A DNA stretch of 8,233 nucleotides from an uncultured Clostridia bacterium (GTDB lineage Bacteria; Bacillota_A; Clostridia; TANB77; CAG-508): contig CANQQF010000040.1 of assembly GCA_947625985.1 (NCBI GenBank), positions 1 through 8,233 of the forward strand. Reading direction: 5' to 3'. The translations under genes and the position numbers were made by a program. The notes below the pieces were generated by a model, which saw only the letters and a list, made by a program, of their open reading frames with translations, had not been told where the DNA came from and did not search any database. Below, one piece after another: positions 1 through 5,962 of the stretch. Position 1 is the first letter of the stretch. Each line of letters begins with the position of its first letter.

Positions 1-1556
1 ATTACTCTTTTGTGTAGATTAGTTTCAAGATTTTTAAGTTTCTCGTTCTCATCCTCTGTTATCTTCTTAGCAGGAATACCTGTCCAAGTTGCAATAACTT
101 CAGCAATATTTTCATCTGTTATATTTGTTACAGATTTAGTATTCTTATTTTGCCATTTTTTTTGTTCTTTTTCATATTTATCTTTTAATTCTTTTTCTTT
201 ATCTCTTAATTTTGCAGCTTTTTCAAATTTTTGAGTACGTACGGCTTCTTCCTTATCTTTTTCAACTTCATCTATTTTAGATTGTATTTCTTTTAAAGAT
301 TCTGGCTCTGTATAAGTTTTTAATCTTGCTCTTGAAGCAGCTTCATCTATTAAGTCTATTGCCTTATCTGGTAAAAATCTATCATTAATATATCTAGTTG
401 ACATTTTTACTGCCGCTTCAATAGCTTCGTCAGTAATTTTAACATTATGGTGTGCCTCATATTTGTCTCTAATTCCTTTTAAGATAGTAATTGTATCTTT
501 TTCTGTAGGCTCATCAACATTAACTGGACTGAATCTTCTTTCTAATGCTGCATCTTTTTCAATGTATTTACGATACTCATTAATTGTTGTTGCACCTACT
601 AATTGAATTTCTCCTCTTGCAAGAAGTGGTTTTAAAATATTTGCAGCATCTATTGCACCTTCAGCTGCCCCAGCTCCTACTATAGTATGAATTTCATCTA
701 TAAATAAAATAACATCTCCGGCTTTTTTTACTTCATTTAGAGCCTTCTTTATTCTTTCTTCAAAATCACCTCTATATTTTGCACCAGCAACCATTCCAGT
801 AATATCCATTGTTACAACTCTTTTATTCTTTAATATCTCTGGGACATCTCCTGATTCTACCTTTTGTGCCAAACCTTCAACAATTGCAGTTTTACCAACA
901 CCTGGTTCACCTATCAAACATGGATTATTTTTAGTTCTTCTAGATAAAATTTGTATTACTCTTGCAATTTCATCATTTCTTCCTACAATTGGATCAAGTT
1001 TACCTTCAGCTGCTTTTTTTGTTAAATCTTCTCCAAACTGGTTTAATGTTTGTGTACTATTATAACTTCCTTTTCCTTTAGTTTTTTTACCGCTTTCTTC
1101 TTTTCCAGCTCCTACTATATCCTCTCCTTCATTAATTACTCTTATTATTTCATTATATAATTTAGCAATATTAACATTTAAATCCAATAAAATTCTAGCT
1201 GCAATACTATCTCCTTCTCTTAAAGTTGCGATTAATAGATGTTCTGTTCCAATATAGTTATATCCAAGTTTTCTAGCTTCTATAAATGCTATTTCTATAA
1301 CTCTTTTTGTACGTGGAGTAAATCCTAATGTTTCTTCAATTGGATTATCTCTACCTACAAATTTTTCTATTTCGTCAACAATAGCTTCAGGTGTTATGTC
1401 TTGATTTTCTAATACTTTTGAAGCCACACCATTTCCTTCTTCTGCTAAGCCATACAAAATATGTTCTGTACCTATATAACTATGTCCTAATTCAATTGCT
1501 AAATCATTAGCAATATCTATTGCTTTTTTTGCTCTACTTGTAAAACTATATGTCAT
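1..1556 (-). CDS. clpC: ClpC, Hsp100 AAA+ unfoldase of the ClpCP protease (C-terminal part outside window)
   Basis: ATP-driven unfoldase that feeds substrates to the ClpP peptidase in the cytoplasm. The first 518 residues are present in one open frame. A double Clp_N repeat spans about 1-145, with the twin GTEH motifs at 29-32 and 103-106; their E31 and E105 match the glutamates that dock phosphoarginine in Bacillus subtilis ClpC (numbering recalled). AAA-1 follows, with Walker A GEPGVGKT at 216-223, Walker B ILFIDE at 283-288 and the arginine-finger segment ERRF at 339-342. A UVR-like middle domain lies near 420-460 (FEKAAKLRD), which separates ClpC from ClpA and ClpB. The frame leaves the window at LHKRV, just before AAA-2. 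The ATG at 1554-1556 lies 2 nt after the mcsB stop, and its GGAGGGAT ribosome site lies inside the end of mcsB, so translation is probably coupled. The truncation is only the window edge. Confidence 0.97.
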   Translation of the reverse strand, partial: MTYSFTSRAKKAIDIANDLAIELGHSYIGTEHILYGLAEEGNGVASKVLENQDITPEAIVDEIEKFVGRDNPIEETLGFTPRTKRVIEIAFIEARKLGYNYIGTEHLLIATLREGDSIAARILLDLNVNIAKLYNEIIRVINEGEDIVGAGKEESGKKTKGKGSYNSTQTLNQFGEDLTKKAAEGKLDPIVGRNDEIARVIQILSRRTKNNPCLIGEPGVGKTAIVEGLAQKVESGDVPEILKNKRVVTMDITGMVAGAKYRGDFEERIKKALNEVKKAGDVILFIDEIHTIVGAGAAEGAIDAANILKPLLARGEIQLVGATTINEYRKYIEKDAALERRFSPVNVDEPTEKDTITILKGIRDKYEAHHNVKITDEAIEAAVKMSTRYINDRFLPDKAIDLIDEAASRARLKTYTEPESLKEIQSKIDEVEKDKEEAVRTQKFEKAAKLRDKEKELKDKYEKEQKKWQNKNTKSVTNITDENIAEVIATWTGIPAKKITEDENEKLKNLETNLHKRV

Positions 1557-1558
1557 AA

Positions 1559-2551
1559 TTATCCCTCCTTTATGATTTGTTTTATAATCTCAGCTCTCTT
1601 TACATCTCTTTTCATTTTATCTAATTGTTCTCCACAATATTTCTGTAAATTTGCTGATTTTGTATATAAATATAATTTCATTACTTTTAAATCTGTAAGT
1701 TCTGGTAATATTCCAATATCTGTTCCAAGCTTAATATCTGAAAGTAAACTATTTACCTCTCTAGAAGTTATTTTTCTACAATTTGCTAAAACTCCATAAC
1801 TTCTATATACCTTGTCCTCTAATTCTATACTATTTTCTTCAAGCTTCTTCCTTGCTTCTCTTTCTTGATTAATTATTTTTTCTGCTACAACATGTATATT
1901 TGTAACAATTTCTTCTTCAGTAATTCCTAATGTTTTTTGATTAGATATTTCATAAATATCTCCACTTTCTACTTTTGTATTAATACCAAAACTGCTTACT
2001 ACTTCTAAAACTTTTCTAACATTTCTTGTTTTTGATAATCCTGGAAGATATAATCTTATACTTGCATTTAATCCTGTTCCTATATTATTAAATCCTCTTG
2101 TTAAATATCCATATTTTTTGCTCACAGAATATTCTAATATTTCCCCTATTTTTGTATCAACCTCTTTTGCAAGTTGTAATGCATTTTTCAGTTCTAATCC
2201 ACAAGTAAATATTTGTATATTCAAATGATTTTCTCCATTTATTTCTATACATATATTTTCATCATCATTAATTAGAATTGATCCTATATTTCTTTTTTGT
2301 TTAGCAAATTCATTACAAATTAATCCTTTTTCTACTAAACTCTGTATAGTTAAATCATCCATATCTCTTAATCTAAGAAATTTTAAATTATAACCTATAT
2401 TATACAAATTATCTTTTATTTTATTTTCTAAATTTTCTATTTGTCCTGGATTTTCTAATTCAAATGGAAAACCATTTACATTTCTTGCAAGTTTTATTTT
2501 TGAACTAAATGCGACATCAGACTTGTCACCACTTTGTAAATACCAATTCAT
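1559..2551 (-). CDS. mcsB: McsB-family protein, probable arginine-kinase pseudoenzyme
   Basis: McsB normally phosphorylates arginines in CtsR and in misfolded proteins, marking them for ClpCP. This 330-residue copy (B. subtilis about 363) aligns along its length, but the catalytic centre is degraded. The SSRIRLARN motif reads SSKIKLARN (K18, K20). NEEDHxR reads NGENHLN (106, 108, 111). The SCPTN cysteine is replaced (TRGFNN, G153). GTGLRAS reads GTGLNAS (N162). The VRGIYGEGS catalytic-loop region, which carries an ATP-binding arginine and the catalytic glutamate, is shortened by about seven residues to NTKVESGD (191-198). Retained are ISNQ (202-205), the LEDKVYRSYGVL block (244-255) and RDVKRA (315-320), the RDxxRA phosphoarginine-receptor motif. 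An intact frame, the ribosome site AGGAGG overlapping the mcsA stop, and coupling to clpC argue for a functional protein. I infer an adaptor or regulator, not a kinase. Comparisons use recalled family sequences. Confidence 0.93.
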   Translation of the reverse strand: MNWYLQSGDKSDVAFSSKIKLARNVNGFPFELENPGQIENLENKIKDNLYNIGYNLKFLRLRDMDDLTIQSLVEKGLICNEFAKQKRNIGSILINDDENICIEINGENHLNIQIFTCGLELKNALQLAKEVDTKIGEILEYSVSKKYGYLTRGFNNIGTGLNASIRLYLPGLSKTRNVRKVLEVVSSFGINTKVESGDIYEISNQKTLGITEEEIVTNIHVVAEKIINQEREARKKLEENSIELEDKVYRSYGVLANCRKITSREVNSLLSDIKLGTDIGILPELTDLKVMKLYLYTKSANLQKYCGEQLDKMKRDVKRAEIIKQIIKEG

Positions 2552-2563
2552 ATTAAATTCCTC

Positions 2564-3106
2564 CTATTTCTTTTCATATTTTGCAATTTCGTCCCTGAAT
2601 TTTGCTGCATCTTCATATTTCTCTTCTTGTACAGCTTTTTTTAGTTTTTCTTTTAATTCTTCTAATTTATTTTTAGGTTCTTGTTTTTTTGTTTTATTAG
2701 CAGGATTACTATTTACTTTATGTTCTGTTACTTTTCCTAAGCGTCCAACATGCTTTGTGCTTCCCTGGATTTTTCTAATAATTGGATCTAGGCGACTTTC
2801 AAAAGTATCATAGCAATTTGCACATCCAAATTTTCCTGTGTTTAAAATATCTTCAAAAGTATTTCCACAGCTTTTACATTTTATATCTTTTACCGTATCA
2901 ATCATTGGCATAAAATCAGAACCTTGAAATTCTTCTAACATTCCTGCAAAGAAACTAGAAAAATCTATTGGCATACTGAAGTCCATTGAGTCTATACCTA
3001 ACTCTCTACTACATTCCTCACAAAGGTTTAGTTCTCTTTTCCTTCCATTTATATTTTCACTATATCTAACTGTTGCTTCTCTTTTATTACAATTGTCGCA
3101 TTTCAT
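2564..3106 (-). CDS. mcsA: McsA, zinc-finger/UVR partner of McsB
   Basis: McsA binds zinc and activates McsB in the CtsR/ClpC heat-shock circuit; it has also been linked to metal and thiol stress sensing. The 180-residue protein has four CxxC pairs: C3/C6, C29/C32, C77/C80 and C95/C98. The two modules CDNC...CEEC and CKSC...CANC match the family layout. A Lys/Asn-rich linker (about 125-145) precedes a C-terminal UVR helix pair (about 146-178, with KYEDAAKFRDEI). The length is near that of B. subtilis McsA (about 185). The start is supported by GGAGGGA upstream of ATG. The gene lies 34 nt after ctsR and 12 nt before mcsB. All eight cysteines are intact even though the partner McsB looks catalytically dead, so McsA is probably kept for scaffolding, sensing or ClpC contact. 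The family call is secure; the altered role is inference. Confidence 0.96.
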   Translation of the reverse strand: MKCDNCNKREATVRYSENINGRKRELNLCEECSRELGIDSMDFSMPIDFSSFFAGMLEEFQGSDFMPMIDTVKDIKCKSCGNTFEDILNTGKFGCANCYDTFESRLDPIIRKIQGSTKHVGRLGKVTEHKVNSNPANKTKKQEPKNKLEELKEKLKKAVQEEKYEDAAKFRDEIAKYEKK

Positions 3107-3140
3107 AAAAATCCCTCCTTTAATAAATATAAATTAATAA

Positions 3141-3590
3141 TTAACTTATGTTTAATAACATATTTTTAAATATTCTTGCTCGTACTTCATCTTTTAAATC
3201 ATTAGGTAATTTCAACACCTTATCATTTGTCGCAACTTTTAAAAGTTTAGCTTCGGTTTCATTAATGATAGAATATGAAAGTAAGTCGCTAATTAGAATT
3301 TCCACATCACTATTTGATAAAGTCTTTCCTATATTATTTATTATATGCATAATATATTCTTCGTGCTTAGTTGCGATTTTTCTAATTCGAATACTTCCTC
3401 CACCACCACGTCTGCTTTCTACATAATATCCTTGAGATGGTTTAAATCTAGTAGATATTACATAATTTATTTGTGATGGTACGCAATTAAAATGTTCTGC
3501 AAGCTCATTACGTTGAATTTCAATATAGTTATTATCTACATCTTCAAACATCTCCTTTATAAATTCTTCAATAATATCTGATACTCTCAT
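3141..3590 (-). CDS. ctsR: CtsR, repressor of class III heat-shock genes
   Basis: Dimeric transcriptional repressor that binds tandem RGTCAAA heptamers and releases DNA on heat shock. The 149-residue length is typical. A winged helix-turn-helix occupies about 1-72: the helices include RNELAEHFNCVPSQINYVI (27-45), and the wing carries the glycine-rich signature SRRGGGGSIRI (59-69), whose glycine loop (62-65) is the known thermosensor and whose arginines contact DNA. The C-terminal helical domain (about 75-149) mediates dimerisation and McsB/ClpC contact in the family. AAGGAG lies 8 nt before the ATG. First gene of the four-gene operon, directly downstream of a perfect CtsR box, so it represses itself. 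In Bacillus, McsB inhibits or modifies CtsR; here the wing arginines R60 and R61 remain, but the local McsB probably cannot phosphorylate them. Confidence 0.97.
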   Translation of the reverse strand: MRVSDIIEEFIKEMFEDVDNNYIEIQRNELAEHFNCVPSQINYVISTRFKPSQGYYVESRRGGGGSIRIRKIATKHEEYIMHIINNIGKTLSNSDVEILISDLLSYSIINETEAKLLKVATNDKVLKLPNDLKDEVRARIFKNMLLNIS

Positions 3591-3611
3591 ATTCTCATCT
3601 CCTTTTTTGTC

Positions 3612-3628
3612 TTTGACTTTCTTTGACT
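3612..3628 (-). promoter_or_regulatory. CtsR operator (tandem heptamers)
   Basis: Read on the minus strand this is AGTCAAA-GAA-AGTCAAA, an exact match to the CtsR consensus RGTCAAA-NAN-RGTCAAA. On the plus strand it appears as a tandem CTTTGACTTT decamer (3611-3630). It starts about 10 nt downstream of the -10 box, over the expected transcription start, where bound CtsR would block RNA polymerase. I found no second box in the window, so the control is autoregulation of the ctsR operon. Confidence 0.95.
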
Positions 3629-3637
3629 TTCAATAAT

Positions 3638-3665
3638 ATTATACTCCTTTTATTTTTGTTTTCAA
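3638..3665 (-). promoter_or_regulatory. Sigma-A promoter of the ctsR operon
   Basis: On the minus strand, TTGAAA (3660-3665) and a consensus TATAAT (3638-3643) are separated by 16 bp. The expected start site near 3631 falls at the edge of the CtsR operator, leaving a leader of about 40 nt before the ctsR start. Confidence 0.85.
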
Positions 3666-3749
3666 TTGTCATTTTTTATCATTTTTAATCATCTTATTTG
3701 TTTTTTAATTATATACTTTTTGTTTTACTATATTTTTCTAACTTTATCT

Positions 3750-3893
3750 TTAATTTTCTTCATTTTTTTTACTTTTTCTTTTTTTAGTCATTTTATTTAA
3801 TTCCTCTGCCCTTCTTTTTTGTTCATCAGGTTCAATCCATAAAAAGTATTCAGGCACAAAATTATTCTTTCCTCTATATTTCTTATCTCCCAT
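3750..3893 (-). CDS. Small charged protein of unknown function (47 aa)
   Basis: I do not recognise this family. The chosen ATG at 3891-3893 has GGAGA (3901-3905) 7 nt upstream. An in-frame ATG at 3941 would give 63 residues but has no ribosome site and would add a stretch coded by AT-repeat DNA. The 47-residue protein starts MGDKKYRGKNNF, has a short aromatic and hydrophobic centre (VPEYFLWIEP, about 13-22), then a charged helix-prone segment (DEQKRRAEELNKM) and a Lys-rich tail ending KKNEEN. It has no signal peptide, membrane segment or cysteine, so it is probably cytosolic, with possible nucleic-acid or ribosome contact (inference). It lies upstream of ctsR on the same strand, and I see no terminator between them, so read-through is possible. 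It could be a lineage-specific small protein. Confidence 0.6.
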   Translation of the reverse strand: MGDKKYRGKNNFVPEYFLWIEPDEQKRRAEELNKMTKKRKSKKNEEN

Positions 3894-3900
3894 AATCGAC

Positions 3901-3905
3901 TCTCC
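3901..3905 (-). promoter_or_regulatory. Ribosome binding site deciding the start of the 47-aa protein
   Basis: GGAGA lies 7 nt before ATG 3891-3893. The upstream in-frame ATG at 3941 has only A/T-rich sequence before it, so the shorter start is preferred. Confidence 0.65.
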
Positions 3906-3981
3906 ATTTCTTTTAATTAATATAGATATATATATCCCCATTTTTATAAATTTTATTCATTTTTTGCAAATAATAATAAAT

Positions 3982-4010
3982 AAATTAACAAAATTGTTCA
4001 ATTATGTCAA
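3982..4010 (-). promoter_or_regulatory. Possible promoter for the 47-aa gene
   Basis: On the minus strand a perfect -35 hexamer TTGACA (4005-4010) stands 17 bp from a weak -10, TAATTT (3982-3987), which keeps only the key A2 and T6. The spacer contains the inverted repeat AATTG-TT-CAATT (3992-4003), a possible operator. The leader would be about 85 nt. The -10 match is poor and the region is very AT-rich, so this is tentative. Confidence 0.35.
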
Positions 4011-4037
4011 CTAATCCTTTATTTTTTAACCATTTTA

Positions 4038-4046
4038 TGGTATAAT
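4038..4046 (+). promoter_or_regulatory. Extended -10 promoter of the nfeD-SPFH operon
   Basis: TGG-TATAAT is a consensus -10 with the TGn extension. The -35 region (TTTATT near 4018) is weak, as is common for extended -10 promoters. A 5-bp inverted repeat ACCAT-TTT-ATGGT (4029-4041) overlaps its upstream edge. A GGGGG-containing ribosome site (4068-4072) follows, 7 nt before the nfeD ATG. Confidence 0.75.
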
Positions 4047-4079
4047 AAATATGGAGTTGAATTTTGAGGGGGAATTTTT

Positions 4080-4508
4080 ATGTGGCAATATTGGTTAATA
4101 GCTAGTGGTTTATTTTTTATAGCAGAGATTATTACAATCGGTTTCTTAATCTTTTGGTTAGGAATAGGTGCTTTAATAGCAATGGTAGTAAGCTTTTTTA
4201 CAGACAATTTAATTATTCAAACTACTGTATTTGTTATATCTTCAGCTATTCTAATCTGTGCAACTAGACCGCTTGTAAATAAATTTTCTAAAAACCAAAA
4301 AACAATAAAAACAAATGTTGACGCAATTATCGGAAAAGTTGGAATTGTTACTAAAAAAATAGACTCAATAAATTCAACAGGTCAAGTTAAAGTTGAAGGT
4401 GAAACTTGGTCTGCAATGAGTGAAAAAAACGAAAATATTGAAGTGGGAACCCAAATTTATGTAAGTGATATAAAAGGAGTAAAAGCGGTGGTTACTCCAA
4501 AAAACTAA
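4080..4508 (+). CDS. NfeD-family membrane protein (short form, OB-fold C-terminus)
   Basis: Short NfeD proteins are partners of SPFH/flotillin-like proteins and lack the serine-protease domain of long NfeD. The 142-residue product has hydrophobic segments at about 4-20, 21-40 and 45-62, then a soluble beta-rich OB-fold domain at about 80-139. The hallmark elements IIGKVGIV (83-90), GQVKVEGETWSA (101-112) and the EVGT turn (121-124) match the NfeD C-terminal pattern. The OB domain most likely faces the cytosol, where it could bind the neighbouring SPFH protein. The ATG is supported by GAGGGGG. The SPFH gene begins 38 nt downstream with no terminator between, so the two form one operon. The likely role is membrane-microdomain organisation or membrane quality control; the exact function is not established for this subtype. 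Confidence 0.92.
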   Translation: MWQYWLIASGLFFIAEIITIGFLIFWLGIGALIAMVVSFFTDNLIIQTTVFVISSAILICATRPLVNKFSKNQKTIKTNVDAIIGKVGIVTKKIDSINSTGQVKVEGETWSAMSEKNENIEVGTQIYVSDIKGVKAVVTPKN

Positions 4509-4546
4509 AGATAAAAAAATTAAGATAATAAAAGGAGGAGATTATT

Positions 4547-5530
4547 ATGGGATTTTTATTATTTTTATTAGTTATTATATTAATTATAGCATTTGCTTCA
4601 ATTAAAATTGTCAAACAATCTGAAGTTTATATAATTGAAAGATTAGGTAAATTTAGTAAAGTTGCTGATGCTGGTTTAACTCTAATTATTCCATTTATTG
4701 ATAGAGTTAGAAGTGTCGTAAGCTTAAAACAACAAACAATGGACATTCCACCACAAAGCGTTATCACAAAAGATAATGTTACAATCACAATTGATACTGT
4801 TGTTTTCTATCAAATAACAGATCCAGCAAAAGCAGTATATGAAATTCAAAGCTTGAAAAAAGGTATTGAGTATTTAGCTATTACCACAATTCGTGATATT
4901 ATTGGTAAAATGAATTTGGATGAAACATTTAGTTCAAGAGATGGAATAAATGATAAACTACGTATAGCACTTGATGAAGCTACAGATAGATGGGGATGTA
5001 AAATTGATAGAGTTGAAATAAAAGATATTACACCACCTGCTGATGTACGTGATGCAATGGAAAAAGAGATGAATGCAGAAAGAAATAAAAGAGCAATGAT
5101 TCTTGAGTCTGAAGCTAAAAGACAATCTGAAATCACTATTGCAGAAGGTAAAAAACAAGCAGCTATTCTTGAAGCCGAAGCTGATAAAGAATCTAAAATC
5201 AGAAGAGCTACTGGTGAGGCTCAAGCTATCAAAGAAGTTGCAGAAGCAAAAGCTAAAGAAATTTCAATGGTATATAATGCAATTAAAGATTCTAATCCTG
5301 ATGATAGATTAGTACAATTAAAATCTCTAGAAGCTCTTGAAAAAGTTGCTGATGGAGAAGCCAATAAAGTATTTATACCTTTTGAAGCAACTAAAGCTCT
5401 TGGAAGCCTAGGAGCTATTAAAGAAGTTATGAGTGACAACAACAAAAACAAACAAAAATCTAGAAAAAAGCCAGAAACAAATAATAATAAACCAGAACCA
5501 GAAACAGAAGCAGACAATGAAAATGAATAA
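4547..5530 (+). CDS. SPFH/band-7 (stomatin/QmcA-like) membrane scaffold protein
   Basis: SPFH proteins oligomerise on the membrane into cage-like microdomain scaffolds and often modulate membrane proteases. The 327-residue protein has an N-terminal membrane helix (about 2-20) and a band-7 domain at about 22-180. Typical elements are VYIIERLGKFSKV (27-39), GLTLIIPFID (43-52), the D..P..VITKDNVT block (66-79), YQITDPAKAVYEI (88-100) and IKDITPP (158-164). An Ala/Glu/Lys-rich coiled coil follows (about 175-240), then the conserved FIPFE segment (276-280). The tail from about 295 is Asn/Lys/Pro/Glu-rich, disordered and acidic at its end, and looks lineage-specific. AAAGGAGGAG precedes the ATG. 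Second gene of the nfeD operon. It resembles slipin/QmcA (YbbK) more than flotillin, because it has one short coiled coil. The family is certain; the gene symbol is left open. Confidence 0.95.
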   Translation: MGFLLFLLVIILIIAFASIKIVKQSEVYIIERLGKFSKVADAGLTLIIPFIDRVRSVVSLKQQTMDIPPQSVITKDNVTITIDTVVFYQITDPAKAVYEIQSLKKGIEYLAITTIRDIIGKMNLDETFSSRDGINDKLRIALDEATDRWGCKIDRVEIKDITPPADVRDAMEKEMNAERNKRAMILESEAKRQSEITIAEGKKQAAILEAEADKESKIRRATGEAQAIKEVAEAKAKEISMVYNAIKDSNPDDRLVQLKSLEALEKVADGEANKVFIPFEATKALGSLGAIKEVMSDNNKNKQKSRKKPETNNNKPEPETEADNENE

Positions 5531-5569
5531 AATTAAAACCTAACTAAAATATTTAGTTAGGTTTTAATT
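5531..5569. terminator. Bidirectional terminator between the SPFH gene and the small membrane-protein gene
   Basis: A perfect 18-bp stem (5531-5548 with 5552-5569) closes a 3-nt loop. The core AAAACCTAACTAAA is flanked by A and T runs, so both strands give a hairpin followed by U-rich RNA. It begins directly after the SPFH stop, and the stop codon of the convergent gene (5564-5566) lies within it. Confidence 0.9.
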
Positions 5570-5896
5570 TTCGCTCCATCTTACTAATCTTATATCTTTA
5601 TATTTATCTAACACTTCTTTATATTTAGAATATTCTTGCTCCCATAATTCATTAGGTATTTTTTCAAATGCATTAAAAACTTTTTCAGCCTGTTTCAAAT
5701 AAATAATTTGTTCTTGTGATGACATATTTTCATATTGTTTAGCAAAAATGTATAATTTGTCCAATAATTGGTTTGCTTCAACAAAAGACCAAAAATCTTT
5801 TACTTTTATACCTGCTAATCTTATTTGTAATACAGCATACGCAGCTAATACGAATATTACAAATACCAGAACATATATTATAATTAAAACTGGCAT
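5564..5896 (-). CDS. Small single-pass membrane protein of unknown function (110 aa)
   Basis: Not a family I recognise. The start is ATG 5894-5896, supported by GAGGTGA (5902-5908). A GTG three codons upstream (5903-5905) lies inside that ribosome site and cannot use it. Residues 2-24 form one strongly hydrophobic segment (PVLIIIYVLVFVIFVLAAYA), probably an uncleaved N-terminal anchor. The remaining residues, about 27-110, are polar and helix-prone with Trp and Tyr: KDFWSF, then EANQLLDKLYIFAKQYE, an MSSQEQIIYLKQAEKVF helix, and a Trp-containing C-terminus (LVRWSEN). The soluble part is probably cytosolic, since positive charges (R, K) follow the helix. It is transcribed divergently from the CDF transporter through overlapping promoters and is convergent with the SPFH operon. 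Its role is unknown; coordination with the exporter is only suggested by the shared promoter. Confidence 0.8.
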   Translation of the reverse strand: MPVLIIIYVLVFVIFVLAAYAVLQIRLAGIKVKDFWSFVEANQLLDKLYIFAKQYENMSSQEQIIYLKQAEKVFNAFEKIPNELWEQEYSKYKEVLDKYKDIRLVRWSEN

Positions 5897-5901
5897 TATT
5901 T

Positions 5902-5908
5902 TCACCTC
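5902..5908 (-). promoter_or_regulatory. Ribosome binding site fixing the start of the 110-aa membrane protein
   Basis: GAGGTGA matches the extended anti-Shine-Dalgarno sequence and lies 5 nt before ATG 5894-5896. It overlaps the alternative GTG, ruling that start out. Confidence 0.75.
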
Positions 5909-5933
5909 TTTTGTTTATTATCTATACTTTTTT

Positions 5934-5962
5934 ATTATAACATAACCGTTTTTTTTTTGCAA
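5934..5962 (-). promoter_or_regulatory. Promoter of the 110-aa membrane-protein gene (shares its -35 box)
   Basis: On the minus strand TTGCAA (5957-5962), a 17-bp spacer, and an extended consensus TGT-TATAAT with the hexamer at 5934-5939. The predicted start near 5927 gives a leader of about 30 nt. Its -35 hexamer is the same DNA as that of the divergent CDF promoter. Confidence 0.85.

Noticed and set aside
10..234. 74-residue plus-strand frame at the left edge, Phe/Ser-rich
   Set aside because: It is antisense to the Lys/Glu-rich middle domain of clpC, which reads as a conserved protein on the minus strand.
1559..2551. mcsB as a frameshifted or decaying pseudogene, or a sequencing error, explaining the missing active site
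   Set aside because: The frame is continuous from a good ribosome site to a stop coupled to clpC. Conserved blocks lie on both sides of each lost motif, and the changes are separate substitutions plus an in-frame deletion, not one shifted stretch.
3922..3937. TATATATATATC-type AT repeat as a promoter or replication element
   Set aside because: It is short and of simple composition, with no associated DnaA boxes or properly spaced -35 element.
4019..4207. 62-residue minus-strand frame opposite the nfeD start
   Set aside because: It covers the nfeD promoter and the antisense of its membrane helices, with no ribosome site or recognisable motif.
4606..4615. GTCAAA within the SPFH gene as a second CtsR half-site
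   Set aside because: It is a single heptamer-like match with no tandem partner, and it lies inside a coding region.
4846..5517. Several 69-98-residue frames on either strand inside the SPFH gene
   Set aside because: They overlap a clearly conserved band-7 protein and have compositions expected from other frames of its repetitive Ala/Glu/Lys coiled coil.
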